From positions 3,563,001 through 3,627,000 of the forward strand of contig NZ_JAZHRU010000001.1 in the NCBI RefSeq assembly GCF_036924525.1: DNA of 64,000 nucleotides, written 5' to 3'. Under the pieces are notes generated by a model, which was not told the origin of the DNA, did not search any database, and worked only from the letters and a program-made list of their open reading frames with translations. Source of the stretch: Bradyrhizobium sp. AZCC 1719 (lineage in GTDB: Bacteria > Pseudomonadota > Alphaproteobacteria > Rhizobiales > Xanthobacteraceae). The stretch's first letter is position 1, and every line of letters starts with the position of its first letter. This document shows, piece after piece, positions 9,082 to 18,267 of this stretch. The translations under genes and the position numbers were made by a program.

Positions 9082-9954
9082 CTAGACCCTTTCGATATCG
9101 CGTTCGCCGAAGATGCCGAACGGGCGGATCATCAGCACCACGATGATCATGACGAAGCCCGCGACTTCCTTCATGCCGGAGCCGAGATAGCCGCCGGCGA
9201 GATTTTCCGTGATGCCGATCAAGAGGCCGCCGATGCCGGATCCGAGCACGGCATCGAGCCCGCCAAGGATGGTGGCGGGAAATGCCTTCAGGCCGAGCTG
9301 GAACATTGCAGGTGAAAGATCGTAGGAGATGGCGAAGAACACGCCGGCGATCCCTGCGATCACCGACGACGCGGCCCACGCCGCCGCATGCACCCGCGGC
9401 GCGCTGATGCCCATCAACAGCGCGGTCCGGTCGTCGGCCGCCACCGCGCGCATGGCGACGCCGAACTTGCTGTAGCGGAAGAACGCCCAGATGGCGACCA
9501 GCAGCAGGAGCAATGTCGTGATGACGGCGATCTGGCCGGTGCGGATGCCGATGGCGCCGAGGCGGACGATGTCCCGGCCGAAGCCGACATCGAGGCCGTG
9601 CGGATAGGCGTCCCAGATGAAATTGATCGAGGAGCGTAGGATCACCGCGAGCCCGATCGTGACCATCACGGTGGCGAACAGCGGTTCGCCCAACATCGGG
9701 CGCATCACCACGCGCTCGATGACGAGACCAAGCACGATCGCGGCGATGATCGCGCCGATGGAAACCAGGAACAAATTGCCGCCGGCCGTGGTTGAGATGG
9801 TCCAGGCGATATACGCGATGATCATGGTCATCTCGCCCTGCGCGAAATTGACCAGGCCAGTGGATTTGTAGATCACCGCAAATCCCATCGCGATCAGGCC
9901 GTAGATGGCACCGATGGCAAGGCCGGAGATCAGGAGCTGCGTAAGGTACTGCAT
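9082..9954 (-). CDS. ABC transporter inner-membrane permease, LivH type
   Basis: A 290-residue permease beginning MQYLTQLLISGLAIGAIYGL, with the LivH signature GLVNFAQGEM and the coupling motif MRAVAADDRTALLMGI. It has about eight membrane segments. Its ATG overlaps the preceding acyl-CoA synthetase stop by 1 nt, so it is translationally coupled to the ligase. Confidence 0.9.
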   Translation of the reverse strand: MQYLTQLLISGLAIGAIYGLIAMGFAVIYKSTGLVNFAQGEMTMIIAYIAWTISTTAGGNLFLVSIGAIIAAIVLGLVIERVVMRPMLGEPLFATVMVTIGLAVILRSSINFIWDAYPHGLDVGFGRDIVRLGAIGIRTGQIAVITTLLLLLVAIWAFFRYSKFGVAMRAVAADDRTALLMGISAPRVHAAAWAASSVIAGIAGVFFAISYDLSPAMFQLGLKAFPATILGGLDAVLGSGIGGLLIGITENLAGGYLGSGMKEVAGFVMIIVVLMIRPFGIFGERDIERV

Positions 9955-11888
9955 CAGGCCTCCGCCGGATAAATGATGGCAAGCTCGCGCGCAAACTTCT
10001 TCTCGATCATGGCGCGGCGAACCTTCTGGGTCGCCGTGAGCTCGCCGTCGTCGTGGTCGAGCTCCTTTTCCAGGATGGCGAAGCGGCGGATGTTTTCGAC
10101 CCGCGCGAAGCGCTTGTTGGTCTCGTTGACGATGCGCTCGACCAACTCATGCACCGCGGGGAGTTGCGACAGCGATTTGTAGTTGGTGTAGGGCAGGGCC
10201 CTGTCGCGCGCCCAGCGCCCGACATTGTCGTAGTCGACCTGGACGATGGCGCCGAGATACTTCTTTGCCTCGCCGACCACGATGGCTTCCTTGATGAACT
10301 CGCTGTCTTTCAGCGCGTTCTCAATCTCAGAAGGCGCGATGTTCTTGCCGCCGGCGGTAATGATGATCGCCTTCTTGCGGTCGACCACGGCTATCTCGCC
10401 ATTGTCGAGGACATCGATGATGTCGCCGGTACGCAGCCAGCCGCCGGGTTCGAGAGAGGCGGTCGATGCGTTCTCGTCGAGGAAATAACCTTTGAAGACG
10501 CCGGGATTCTTCAGGAGGATCTCGCCGTCGCTGTCCTGCTTCCATTCCGTGTGTGGTAACGGCAGGCCGCAGCCGCCGAGCCGGTGGTGGCTGTCGGTCT
10601 GGATGAAGGCGACGCCGCCGGATTCGGTCAGGCCATAGCCCTGCGACACCGGGCGCCCGATGATGTCGAAGAACCGCAGCGTCTCCGGCGAGATCGAAGC
10701 GCCGGCGCACAGCCGGTGGCGGCTGCGGGCAAACCCGAGATGGCGCTGGATGTTGCGGAACATCAGGAGGTACAGCGCTGCATAGGTCAAACGGTGCAGC
10801 CAGTTTTCCGATCCGTCCTGCCGGCGGTCCGACAGCTTGCGGCCCCAGGCCAGACAGGCATTGGTAAAACGCTGACGCAGCTTGCCGCTTTCGCCGAGCC
10901 GGAACAGAAAGCCCTGCTGCAGCTTTTCGTAGATCCGCGGCACGCCGACGAAGAAGGTCGGCGCGATCTCGCGGATATTGAGCGCCACCGTGTCGATCGA
11001 TTCGGCAAAGCTGACGGTGCCGCCAAGGACAAGCTGCGTCACCGCCCCGTAGCAGCGCTCGGCGACGTGGCAGAGCGGCAGATAGCTCACCGCCTCAAAC
11101 GGCTTGTCCGCGATGCCGACCGTCTCGGCATAGACATAGGCGGCGTAGATCAGGTTGTGGTGGGTGAGCATCGCGCCCTTGGGCGGACCTGTCGTGCCCG
11201 AGGTGTAGACGAGAATGCAGACGTCGTCGGGCGCGCCTTGCGTGATCAAGCGGTCCAGCGTCGCGTCGGCATCAGGATTGTCGCGTGCAAAGGTCCTGCC
11301 GCGCTCGCAGAGCTGTTCGAATGACATCAACTGCGATTGTCGGTAGTTGCGCAAGCCCTTGGTGTCGATGCAGACAATGGCCTCGAGCGCGGGCAAGCCG
11401 TCCTGGTTGGCCAGTGCGTCGAGCACCTTGTCGGTCTGCTCCTGATCGCCCGTGATGATGACGCGCGAGCCGGAATGGCGGACGATGTATTGCAGCTCGA
11501 CCCAGGGATTGGTCGGGTAGATGCCAACCGCAACAGCGCCGATCATCTGGGTGCCGAGATCGGCATAGAACCATTCAGGCGTATTCTCGCCGGCGATCGC
11601 CACGCGGTCGCCGGGCTTGATGCCGAGCGACATCAGCCCGAGTGCGACCGCACGCGCGGTCTCGTAATAGTGATTCCACGAATAGGGATTCCAGATGCCG
11701 TATTCCTTCTCGCGCAACGCAAGCCTGTCGCGATGCAGGGCGGCGCGCTGACGCAACAGCTGCGGAATGGTGATGGCGGCATCCCTTAGCGCAACCCGCA
11801 GCTGGCTGGAGCCGGATGATTGCGCGGCCGCTTTTGCGGTTGCTTGCATCGGCGGGTGTACCGTTCGCATCGTGTCCAGCGTCGACAT
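9954..11888 (-). CDS. AMP-dependent long-chain-type acyl-CoA synthetase
   Basis: A 644-residue acyl/aryl-CoA ligase. The ATP-binding P-loop YTSGTTGPPKGAM, the GYGLTESG motif and the TGD of the WLRTGDIID hinge are present. The C-terminal part includes VDRKKAIIITAGGKNIAPSE. The size and the FAA1-like layout resemble long-chain ligases more than benzoate ligases. The start is taken at the ATG that overlaps the LivG stop by 1 nt. Upstream in-frame codons lie inside LivG. Its place between the ATPase and permease genes of an importer suggests uptake coupled to CoA activation (vectorial acylation). Confidence 0.88.
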   Translation of the reverse strand: MSTLDTMRTVHPPMQATAKAAAQSSGSSQLRVALRDAAITIPQLLRQRAALHRDRLALREKEYGIWNPYSWNHYYETARAVALGLMSLGIKPGDRVAIAGENTPEWFYADLGTQMIGAVAVGIYPTNPWVELQYIVRHSGSRVIITGDQEQTDKVLDALANQDGLPALEAIVCIDTKGLRNYRQSQLMSFEQLCERGRTFARDNPDADATLDRLITQGAPDDVCILVYTSGTTGPPKGAMLTHHNLIYAAYVYAETVGIADKPFEAVSYLPLCHVAERCYGAVTQLVLGGTVSFAESIDTVALNIREIAPTFFVGVPRIYEKLQQGFLFRLGESGKLRQRFTNACLAWGRKLSDRRQDGSENWLHRLTYAALYLLMFRNIQRHLGFARSRHRLCAGASISPETLRFFDIIGRPVSQGYGLTESGGVAFIQTDSHHRLGGCGLPLPHTEWKQDSDGEILLKNPGVFKGYFLDENASTASLEPGGWLRTGDIIDVLDNGEIAVVDRKKAIIITAGGKNIAPSEIENALKDSEFIKEAIVVGEAKKYLGAIVQVDYDNVGRWARDRALPYTNYKSLSQLPAVHELVERIVNETNKRFARVENIRRFAILEKELDHDDGELTATQKVRRAMIEKKFARELAIIYPAEA

Positions 11889-12691
11889 CAGGCGTTCACC
11901 CTGGTCTGCGCCGCGGGGCGGTGGCCGCCGAGATAGGCTTCCGCGACAGTCGGGTTCTGCCTCACTTCGGCGGGCGTTCCTTCGGCGATCTTGCGGCCGA
12001 AATTGAGGACGTGAACGCGGTCGGAGATGTCCATCACGATCCGCATCTCGTGCTCGATCATCAGCACGGTGATTCCGAGCTCGTCGCGGATATCGAGCAC
12101 GAAGCGCGCGATATCCTCGGTCTCCTCCTGGTTCATGCCGGAAACCATTTCGTCGAGCAGCAGCAGTTTTGGCTCGCAAGCCAGCGCACGCGCCAGTTCG
12201 ACGCGCTTCTGCTGACCGTAGGACAGTGTTCCCACCACGGCGTCACGGATGTGCTCGATCTCGAGGAATTCGATGATGTGCTCGATGCGCTGCCGCGCCT
12301 CGATTTCCTCCCGCCGGGTGCGGCCGAAATACAGCACGGCGTGGAGCACGTTGGAGCGCAGATGGGTATGGCTGCCGGTCAGGATGTTCTCGACCACGGT
12401 GCCGTGCTTGAACAACGCGAGATTCTGAAACGTGCGCCCGATGCCGATCGCGGCGAAGCGCCAGGGCGAGATGGTCGAAAGGTCGCTGCCGTCGAATACG
12501 ATGCGGCCGCCGCTCGGCCGCAGCACGCCGGATATCATGTTGAACAGCGTAGTCTTGCCGGCACCGTTAGGGCCGATCACGCTGCAGATTTCGCCGGCAG
12601 CGACATCTAGGCTGACATCGGCGACGGCCTGCAGCCCGCCAAAGCGCTTGCTGAGAATTTCGGCCCTGAGCAGCGCCGTCACGACAGCCAC
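11888..12691 (-). CDS. ABC transporter ATPase, LivG type
   Basis: A 267-residue ATP-binding subunit. It has Walker A GPNGAGKTT, a signature region reading LSYGQQKRVELARAL (variant of LSGGQ, normal for LivG), and Walker B LLLLDEMVSGMN. The D-loop glycine-methionine variant SGMN is also usual for LivG. It overlaps the LivF 3' end by 13 nt and the ligase start by 1 nt. Confidence 0.92.
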   Translation of the reverse strand: MAVVTALLRAEILSKRFGGLQAVADVSLDVAAGEICSVIGPNGAGKTTLFNMISGVLRPSGGRIVFDGSDLSTISPWRFAAIGIGRTFQNLALFKHGTVVENILTGSHTHLRSNVLHAVLYFGRTRREEIEARQRIEHIIEFLEIEHIRDAVVGTLSYGQQKRVELARALACEPKLLLLDEMVSGMNQEETEDIARFVLDIRDELGITVLMIEHEMRIVMDISDRVHVLNFGRKIAEGTPAEVRQNPTVAEAYLGGHRPAAQTRVNA

Positions 12692-13527
12692 CTCTTGCGC
12701 CGCTTGTAGTGCTTGACATCACGCAGGCTCTTGCGGCCGGAGGAGGAAACGCCGAGATAGAATTCGCGGACGTCCTCGTTGGCGGAAAGCTTTTGCGCCG
12801 TGCCATCAAGCACGACGCGCCCGGTTTCCAGGATGTAGGCGTAGTCTGCGATGTCGAGCGCCCGCTGCGCGTTCTGCTCGACCAGCAGCACCGTCATCTT
12901 CATCTCACTGCGCAGGCGGACGATCACCTCATAGATGCGGTCGATGATGAGCGGCGCGAGTCCCAGTGACGGCTCGTCGAGCGCCAGCAGCACCGGATCG
13001 GTCATCAGGGCGCGGCCGATCGCCAGCATCTGCTGCTCGCCGCCAGACATGTAGCCCGCGATCTGCTCGCGGCGTTCGAACAGCCGGGGAAACAGCGCAA
13101 AAACCTTGTCGCGCCGCTCGCGCGCCTCGGCCTTGCTCCTTGTATAGCCGCCCATCTGCAGGTTTTCCTCGATGGTCAGCGCCGGGAAGACGCGGCGGCC
13201 CTCGGGCACCTGCACGATGCCGCGCCGCACCAGCTCGTCGGGGGCGAGGCGGTGCACCTCGTCGTTGCGGAAGCGGACCGCGCCGTTCTCGATCGCGCCT
13301 TCCTCGGTGTGGAGAATGCCCGACATTGCTTTGAGCAGTGTCGATTTGCCGGCGCCATTGGAGCCGAGCAGGGCGACAATGCCGCCCTCGGGGACGGCAA
13401 TCGACACATCGCGGATCGCCTCGATCGCGTCGTCATAGACGATGCGGATGTTGCGGAATTCGAGCAGCGCGGGCCTCTCGGGTGCCGTTTCTTCTCCCAT
13501 CGCGCGGGTCTGGGTTGCCAGGGTCAT
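12679..13527 (-). CDS. ABC transporter ATPase, LivF type
   Basis: The second ATPase of the importer, 282 residues from the ATG at 13527 (an ATG at 13500 is possible). Walker A is GSNGAGKST, the signature is MSGGEQQMLAIGRAL, and Walker B is LLALDEPSLGL. A basic C-terminal tail rich in Lys and Arg (VKHYKRRKRWLS) extends ~20 residues beyond a usual LivF and overlaps the LivG start. The gene follows the FAD oxidoreductase by 10 nt. Confidence 0.9.
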   Translation of the reverse strand: MTLATQTRAMGEETAPERPALLEFRNIRIVYDDAIEAIRDVSIAVPEGGIVALLGSNGAGKSTLLKAMSGILHTEEGAIENGAVRFRNDEVHRLAPDELVRRGIVQVPEGRRVFPALTIEENLQMGGYTRSKAEARERRDKVFALFPRLFERREQIAGYMSGGEQQMLAIGRALMTDPVLLALDEPSLGLAPLIIDRIYEVIVRLRSEMKMTVLLVEQNAQRALDIADYAYILETGRVVLDGTAQKLSANEDVREFYLGVSSSGRKSLRDVKHYKRRKRWLS

Positions 13528-13537
13528 CGCAGCGCTC

Positions 13538-14845
13538 TCAGCCGGCCAGCGGCACGCGCGGCCGCCGGGCGAGGATCGCATCGGTGACCAGCTTGGCCGT
13601 TTCCGCGCACGCCTGCGTACCGCCATTGCCATATTGCTTGACGGCATCGCCGACGCACCACAGGCCATCGATCCCGGTCTCGCGTGGAAGATCGTAACCG
13701 GCGCAGCTTCGTTGCGCCGGCCAATCGTCGCGCATCACGCGGATCGACAGGATTTTTGCCTTGTCGAAATTCGCAAACTGCTCGCGCAGGTCCTCCAGCG
13801 CCAGCGCGGTTTCTGCTTCTGAGTCGAAGTCGCCGAGTGCGGGGACAGGCACGGCATAAGCGACATAAAGATGCCAGCCGGCCGGCGCCAGTTCCGGGCA
13901 GGTCGCGGTGAGGTTCGCCATGTTGCAGAGCCGGCGCGTCTTGCCAAAAGTGACGATGCCCGGGTGCGAGATCAGCGGCTCGTGGCTTGCGATATTGATG
14001 ACGATGTTGGCGGCCGGGCGCAGGTCCCTGCGCACGCGTTCGACATAGTCAGGCGGAAACGCCGCTTCGCCGCCGAGCGTGACGGTTGCCTTGGGACCGG
14101 CATTGCTGATGATGAGGTCGGTATCGATCCGCACCTCCCGGCCGTCCCGCATGACGCTGACCCCGTCGACGCGGCCGCCGCTGCTGTGAATCTTGACCGC
14201 CGGCGTCGCGAGCCAGATGTCGCCATTGCGTCTGATCACCGAGGCCAGCGAATTCCAGACGCCGATCGTTCCCTGCGGACAAAAGCCGAAGCGCTTGAAT
14301 GCACCCTTGCTGGTGAAATAAGTGAGGAAGGCGCGCGCCGGCAGTTCGGCCGCGTTGCAGGCGAAGATCGACGCGCAAAGGTTACGGAAGAGGGCGTGTA
14401 CGGTGGCGTTGCTGGTGTAGCCCTTCAACCAGTCTTCGGTTGATTGGCGCCCATCCGGCAGGTTGCCGGAGCGGGCGTCGGCGAATTTTTCCAGGATGCG
14501 CGAAGCCTGCTTGGTGAGTTGTCCAAGCAGCAGCGACCAGCCGCCGCGGCCGACATCGATCAGCTTGCCGTCGATGAAGAAGGAACTTGCGGGTTCGGGC
14601 GCACGGATGTCGAGGGGGGCGCCGACCGTGTGAAAAGTCTCCTCGAACACCCCGCCGAATTCGATGGCGATCGCGCCGATATTGACCTGAAAGCCGTCGA
14701 TCTCTTCAGTTGAGGCGCGCCCGCCAATCCGGTCCTTGTCGTCGATCACAAGCGTGTGTAGCCCGGCATGAGCCAGCCGGGCCGCTGCACAAAGCCCACC
14801 GGCGCCGGCACCGATCACCACAACATCCACCCGTTGCTGGTTCAC
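13538..14845 (-). CDS. FAD-dependent amine oxidase/phytoene desaturase-like oxidoreductase
   Basis: A 435-residue flavoprotein with an N-terminal dinucleotide fold (VVVIGAGAGGLCAAARLAHAG, with GRAS a little downstream). The C-terminal FAD contact is LWCVGDAVKQYGNGGTQAC. The architecture matches the CrtI/amine-oxidase superfamily. I choose the GTG at 14845 because GGGAGG lies 7 nt before it. A TTG at 14851 is too close to that site. It is the first gene of the transport operon, directly under the shared operator. A role in oxidising or dehydrogenating the imported compound is likely. The reaction is not known. Confidence 0.75.
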   Translation of the reverse strand: MNQQRVDVVVIGAGAGGLCAAARLAHAGLHTLVIDDKDRIGGRASTEEIDGFQVNIGAIAIEFGGVFEETFHTVGAPLDIRAPEPASSFFIDGKLIDVGRGGWSLLLGQLTKQASRILEKFADARSGNLPDGRQSTEDWLKGYTSNATVHALFRNLCASIFACNAAELPARAFLTYFTSKGAFKRFGFCPQGTIGVWNSLASVIRRNGDIWLATPAVKIHSSGGRVDGVSVMRDGREVRIDTDLIISNAGPKATVTLGGEAAFPPDYVERVRRDLRPAANIVINIASHEPLISHPGIVTFGKTRRLCNMANLTATCPELAPAGWHLYVAYAVPVPALGDFDSEAETALALEDLREQFANFDKAKILSIRVMRDDWPAQRSCAGYDLPRETGIDGLWCVGDAVKQYGNGGTQACAETAKLVTDAILARRPRVPLAG

Positions 14846-14916
14846 AGCCAATCCTCCCGAGAGCCGCGGCCGCCAGTTCGAGCCGACGTGTCCGGCTTGT
14901 CTTTGGGAAGGAGGAT

Positions 14917-14944
14917 ATTATAATCCGACTGTCCGTTCAATCAA
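14917..14944 (-). promoter_or_regulatory. Candidate sigma-70 promoter for the transport/oxidoreductase operon
   Basis: On the minus strand TTGATT (14939-14944) and TATAAT (14917-14922) are separated by 16 nt, about 72 nt before the GTG of the FAD oxidoreductase. A TATAAT also reads on the plus strand (14919-14924, with TTGTCT 16 nt upstream). This would allow divergent transcription toward the TetR gene. Box match only. Confidence 0.4.
14920..14940. promoter_or_regulatory. Putative TetR operator before the transport operon
   Basis: The minus strand reads AACGGACAGTCGGATTAT, matching the site at 536-556 (17/21 over the full block). It lies between and over the predicted -35 and -10 boxes, where a bound repressor would block RNA polymerase. 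The TetR gene starts 154 nt away in the opposite direction. Confidence 0.5.
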
Positions 14945-15093
14945 TTTTTTGATCTAAGTCAATTCGATCGAGCGACCTTCTGGGTTGCGGTGGATTGAGC
15001 GTACGGCAGCAAGCCTTTGCTAGGCCGTTGGTGTAGGAAAAGAAGTGCGGTGCATCGGACGGTGCCGGTGGCCGGAACAATTGAGAGCTTAGG

Positions 15094-15723
15094 ATGGCCC
15101 GGACGCGCTCGGAGAATTACGACGACATTCAGCGCGGCATCCTGACGGCTGCCTGCGATCTGTTTGCCAAGCAGGGATACATGCGTGCCTCGATCGCGGA
15201 ACTGGCTGACGCCTGCAAGCTGTCACGGGGCGCGCTCTATCACTATTTCGAGTCCAAGGAAGCGATCCTGTTCGCGATCCTGGATGCGCATGTCCGCCAG
15301 ATGATCGCCGATGTCGAAGCGGCGATGGCCCGCCAATCCACGACGGTGGACCGCTTCCGCGCCGCTATCCGCGCCATCGTCGAGCTCAACGCGCGCTCGT
15401 CGAACGAGCAGCGCCTGATCCTGAACGATCTATCTTTCCTTGCTCAAGCCGAACAGCAGGCCATAAAGACGCTGGAGCGCCAGCTGGTCGACACCATCTC
15501 GGATCTGCTGATCCGACTCGATACGGAGGGCAAGATCGTCAAACGGTCGAAGAAGGTCTACACCATGATGTTGTTCGGCATGCTCAACTTCAGCCACACC
15601 TGGTACGATCCCAAAGGCGACATCGAGCCGCAGGAATTCGCCGACATGGTGGTGGACCTGTTCCTACACGGTTTTACAGCGCCGGCCGCGACAGGGGCGC
15701 CCTCCCGCAGGCAACATGCCTGA
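15094..15723 (+). CDS. TetR/AcrR-family transcriptional regulator
   Basis: A 209-residue repressor-type protein. The N-terminal helix-turn-helix runs from ILTAACDLFAKQGY to ACKLSRGALYHYFESKEAIL (residues ~15-58), the canonical TetR layout. The C-terminal ligand domain resembles the TetR_C group found with fatty-acid and aromatic-CoA regulons. It is divergent from the minus-strand operon, with a 248-nt gap holding a promoter and an operator. The same operator lies before the Rieske operon 14 kb away. I infer that it controls both operons and senses the substrate or its CoA ester. Confidence 0.88.
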   Translation: MARTRSENYDDIQRGILTAACDLFAKQGYMRASIAELADACKLSRGALYHYFESKEAILFAILDAHVRQMIADVEAAMARQSTTVDRFRAAIRAIVELNARSSNEQRLILNDLSFLAQAEQQAIKTLERQLVDTISDLLIRLDTEGKIVKRSKKVYTMMLFGMLNFSHTWYDPKGDIEPQEFADMVVDLFLHGFTAPAATGAPSRRQHA

Positions 15724-16076
15724 ACTCAACTTTTTGCCATCAGCGCGAAATAGCTCGGTTTCGTCGCTTAAGCTGCACGAAGGTACGAAAACAGTGCCTC
15801 CGCAGTAGTAGGTTTCACGAAGTAGCGGACCAGCGACTCGACCGCCGATCGCATGGCGGCACATTATCTCCAGACACGGCACGACAGTCGTGAGCAGTAG
15901 GAATTGGGGGCTTCCAACCTGGCCTGCTGGAGCATCCTCTGAACGAGATCGGATCGTCGTTCGCGATGAGGAGAAGCGTCTGCCGGCGGACACATCGCGC
16001 CGGGCAGATCGTTGTGACGCGACTGCGGAGAGCATATTGCGCTCGGAATAAACGTTCCAGAGGCCGCGCATCTTTC
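15724..16076. other. Gap with no recognisable gene
   Basis: Frames on both strands are Arg/Ser/Cys-rich and resemble no family. No strong hairpin terminator, repeat or promoter stands out. It separates the TetR regulon from the enolase/Bug cluster. Confidence 0.4.
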
Positions 16077-17222
16077 CTAAAGATGCTCCGACCAGGAGTC
16101 AGTGATCCATGGCTCAAGCTGTTCGGGCTGCAAGTCCAGCCCCGTGCCGGGACCATCCGGAACCGCGAGCATGCCGTGCCCGTTAACTGATGGTGTGCCG
16201 GCAAGGCGCAGAAGCGGGTTGTCCATCATGTCGTACTCCACGAATGGATACGCGGCGCAAGCTCCGCCGCGGCGCGGTTCAAGCACAGCCGACATTTGAA
16301 GCGAGGCGTGGAAGTTTACGGCCGTGCCAAACACATGGGGCATGATGGGCAGGTCATAGGCTTGCGCGAGCGCCCAAACTTGACGAAAGCCGCTGTAGCC
16401 TCCGCATATCGAAAGGTCGGGTTGAAGGATATCAAAGGTGCCTGCGGCAAGAAAATCACGAAAGGCGCGCACGCTTCCGAGTGCTTCTCCGCCAGCGGTG
16501 GCGATCGTCGTGGCGCGCGCAAAGGATTGATAGCCCGGGATGTCTTCCGGCTGAACCGGCTCTTCGATCCAGAGCAGGTCGGCGCCTTCCATGAACTTTG
16601 CCGCGCGGATGGCGGCCGCTGCAGTATAGCCCTGGTTGATGTCGACCATGATGCCGATGTCGGGGCCAACCTGCCTGCGGAGCGCGTTTGCCATGATGCC
16701 ATCGGCTCTCGGCTCAACGCCGCCCCGGGGTTTGATGGCCTTGAAGTTCAGCGCAAGATACTGGTCGACCTCGCGCTGATATTCCCTGTAGGGATCAGGC
16801 TGCGTTCGCACGAATGGTCCGCTCGCGTAAGCAAACACTTCGTTGCGTACCGCCCCGCCCAACAGCGTCGCCACGCTGATATCATGCATTTGCGCGGCAA
16901 GCTCGTGCAAGGCGATATCGATAGCCGATATCGCCATCATCGCCGCGCCGCGCCGATCATAACCGATCGCGCCGCACATCGATTGAAAGTGGCGGCCATA
17001 CTCGGCGGGCGATTTCCCCAGGATCAGTTTGGCCAACCGAGCGCGGATAAAGGCGCCGGCGGCGTGAGGGGAATTGCCGGCCTCGCCCCAGCCGGCGAGG
17101 CCGCTATCCGTGCATATCTGGACAAGCAACGCGTCCCGTTTCCGGAACAGGTTGAGTGCGTTTCCCATCGGCTCGGCTAGCGGGAAGCTAAGATTGAAGC
17201 CACGGAGTTCAGTAATCTTCAT
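16077..17222 (-). CDS. Mandelate racemase/muconate-lactonizing (enolase superfamily) enzyme
   Basis: A 381-residue enolase-superfamily protein, abstracting the alpha proton of a carboxylate bound to Mg2+. The metal ligands are visible in MVDINQGY (Asp), WIEEPV (Glu) and AGGEALG (Glu). A His in MPHVFGTAV and an Asp in LQPDLSICGG form the usual general-base dyad. The second-strand motif, usually Lys-x-Lys, reads Lys-Pro-Arg (AIKPRGG), so the last residue differs. It is the last gene of a minus-strand group after two Bug receptors and a lipase. Dehydration or epimerisation of a sugar acid or hydroxy acid is possible. Specificity cannot be read. Confidence 0.82.
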   Translation of the reverse strand: MKITELRGFNLSFPLAEPMGNALNLFRKRDALLVQICTDSGLAGWGEAGNSPHAAGAFIRARLAKLILGKSPAEYGRHFQSMCGAIGYDRRGAAMMAISAIDIALHELAAQMHDISVATLLGGAVRNEVFAYASGPFVRTQPDPYREYQREVDQYLALNFKAIKPRGGVEPRADGIMANALRRQVGPDIGIMVDINQGYTAAAAIRAAKFMEGADLLWIEEPVQPEDIPGYQSFARATTIATAGGEALGSVRAFRDFLAAGTFDILQPDLSICGGYSGFRQVWALAQAYDLPIMPHVFGTAVNFHASLQMSAVLEPRRGGACAAYPFVEYDMMDNPLLRLAGTPSVNGHGMLAVPDGPGTGLDLQPEQLEPWITDSWSEHL

Positions 17223-17255
17223 GACAGCTCACTGGGTGTATGTGAGGGACAGAGG

Positions 17256-18245
17256 TCAGCCCGGCTGAATATTCCCCTTCTCGACGATGCGGGTCCATTT
17301 TGCGACTTCGTCATCAATGCGCGCCGCAAACTCCGACGGCGAGCTGCCAACAGAAACAAAACCAAGTTCCGTCACCTTGGACCGGAGTGGCTCGCTCCTG
17401 AAGGCCTTGCCGGCGACCTCGCCAAGCTTGTCGATGATGGGAGGCGGCAGCGCCGCCGGGCCGACCATGCCAAAGATCGGCATGGCGTCGACGGCCGGCA
17501 GACCGGCCTCTGCCATTGTGGGTACGTCGGGCAACTGTGCGACGCGGTCGCCTCCCGTAACTGCCAGCGCGCGAACCAGGCCCTGACGTACCTGCTGTGC
17601 AATCGCTGCGACGGTGCCGAACGTCATTTGTACCTGGCCACCAATCAGATCGGTGATGGCCGGCCCGCCTCCGCGATACGGCACATGAAGAATGTCGATC
17701 TCCGCTGCCTGTCGCAGTTGCTCTCCGGCCAGATGAATCGCGGTTCCAAGCCCGGCGGAGGCGAAGTTGATCTTGCCGGGCTGAGCTTTGGCGAGCGTGA
17801 CAAATTCCTGCAGGCTGCTAGCGGCCACAGAAGGATGCACGACAAGAACGAGAGGCGAGGTCGCCAAGAGCGAGATCGGCGCAAAGTCCTTCTTGGTGTT
17901 GTAAGGAAGCTTGGTGCGAAACAGGCCGGGATTGATGACAAACGCGCTATCGACAACGCCGATGGTCTCGCCTTCAGCAGAGGCGGCCGCGATCGCCTGC
18001 GTACCGACCATGCTCGCGCCGCCGCCGCGATTATCGACGATGAAGGGGTGGCCCAGCGCACGCTCCAATTCCGGTGCAATCAGCCGCGCAATGATGTCGG
18101 AGGCGCCACCAGCGGCATACGGAACGATGATCTTTACAGGTCGTTGCGGGTAAGTCTGCGCTTCGGCTCGCCGCAGCAACGGCGAAACAGAGAGCGCAGC
18201 CGCCAGTCCTGAGCCGACGATGGTTCTTCGCGTCAATGAGCGCAT
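17256..18245 (-). CDS. Bug-family (TctC-like) periplasmic solute-binding protein
   Basis: A 329-residue tripartite tricarboxylate-transporter receptor. The start MRSLTRRTIVGSG begins a signal sequence with adjacent Arg residues (Tat-like or Sec), cleaved near RRAEAQ. The mature start YPQRPVKIIVPYAAGGASD is the classic Bug N-terminus, and DNRGGGASMVG is also diagnostic. Upstream in-frame codons belong to the neighbouring lipase frame region and are not used. Such proteins bind carboxylates. No TctA/TctB membrane genes are nearby, so it is an orphan receptor, common in Bradyrhizobium and Bordetella relatives. Confidence 0.88.
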   Translation of the reverse strand: MRSLTRRTIVGSGLAAALSVSPLLRRAEAQTYPQRPVKIIVPYAAGGASDIIARLIAPELERALGHPFIVDNRGGGASMVGTQAIAAASAEGETIGVVDSAFVINPGLFRTKLPYNTKKDFAPISLLATSPLVLVVHPSVAASSLQEFVTLAKAQPGKINFASAGLGTAIHLAGEQLRQAAEIDILHVPYRGGGPAITDLIGGQVQMTFGTVAAIAQQVRQGLVRALAVTGGDRVAQLPDVPTMAEAGLPAVDAMPIFGMVGPAALPPPIIDKLGEVAGKAFRSEPLRSKVTELGFVSVGSSPSEFAARIDDEVAKWTRIVEKGNIQPG

Positions 18246-18267
18246 TGTTCTTCTCCGTGGCCAGCCA

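Noticed and set aside
12692..13668. Longer LivF start at 13668
   Set aside because: The extension lies inside the FAD oxidoreductase gene and is Arg/Ser-rich; the ATG at 13527 fits the family.
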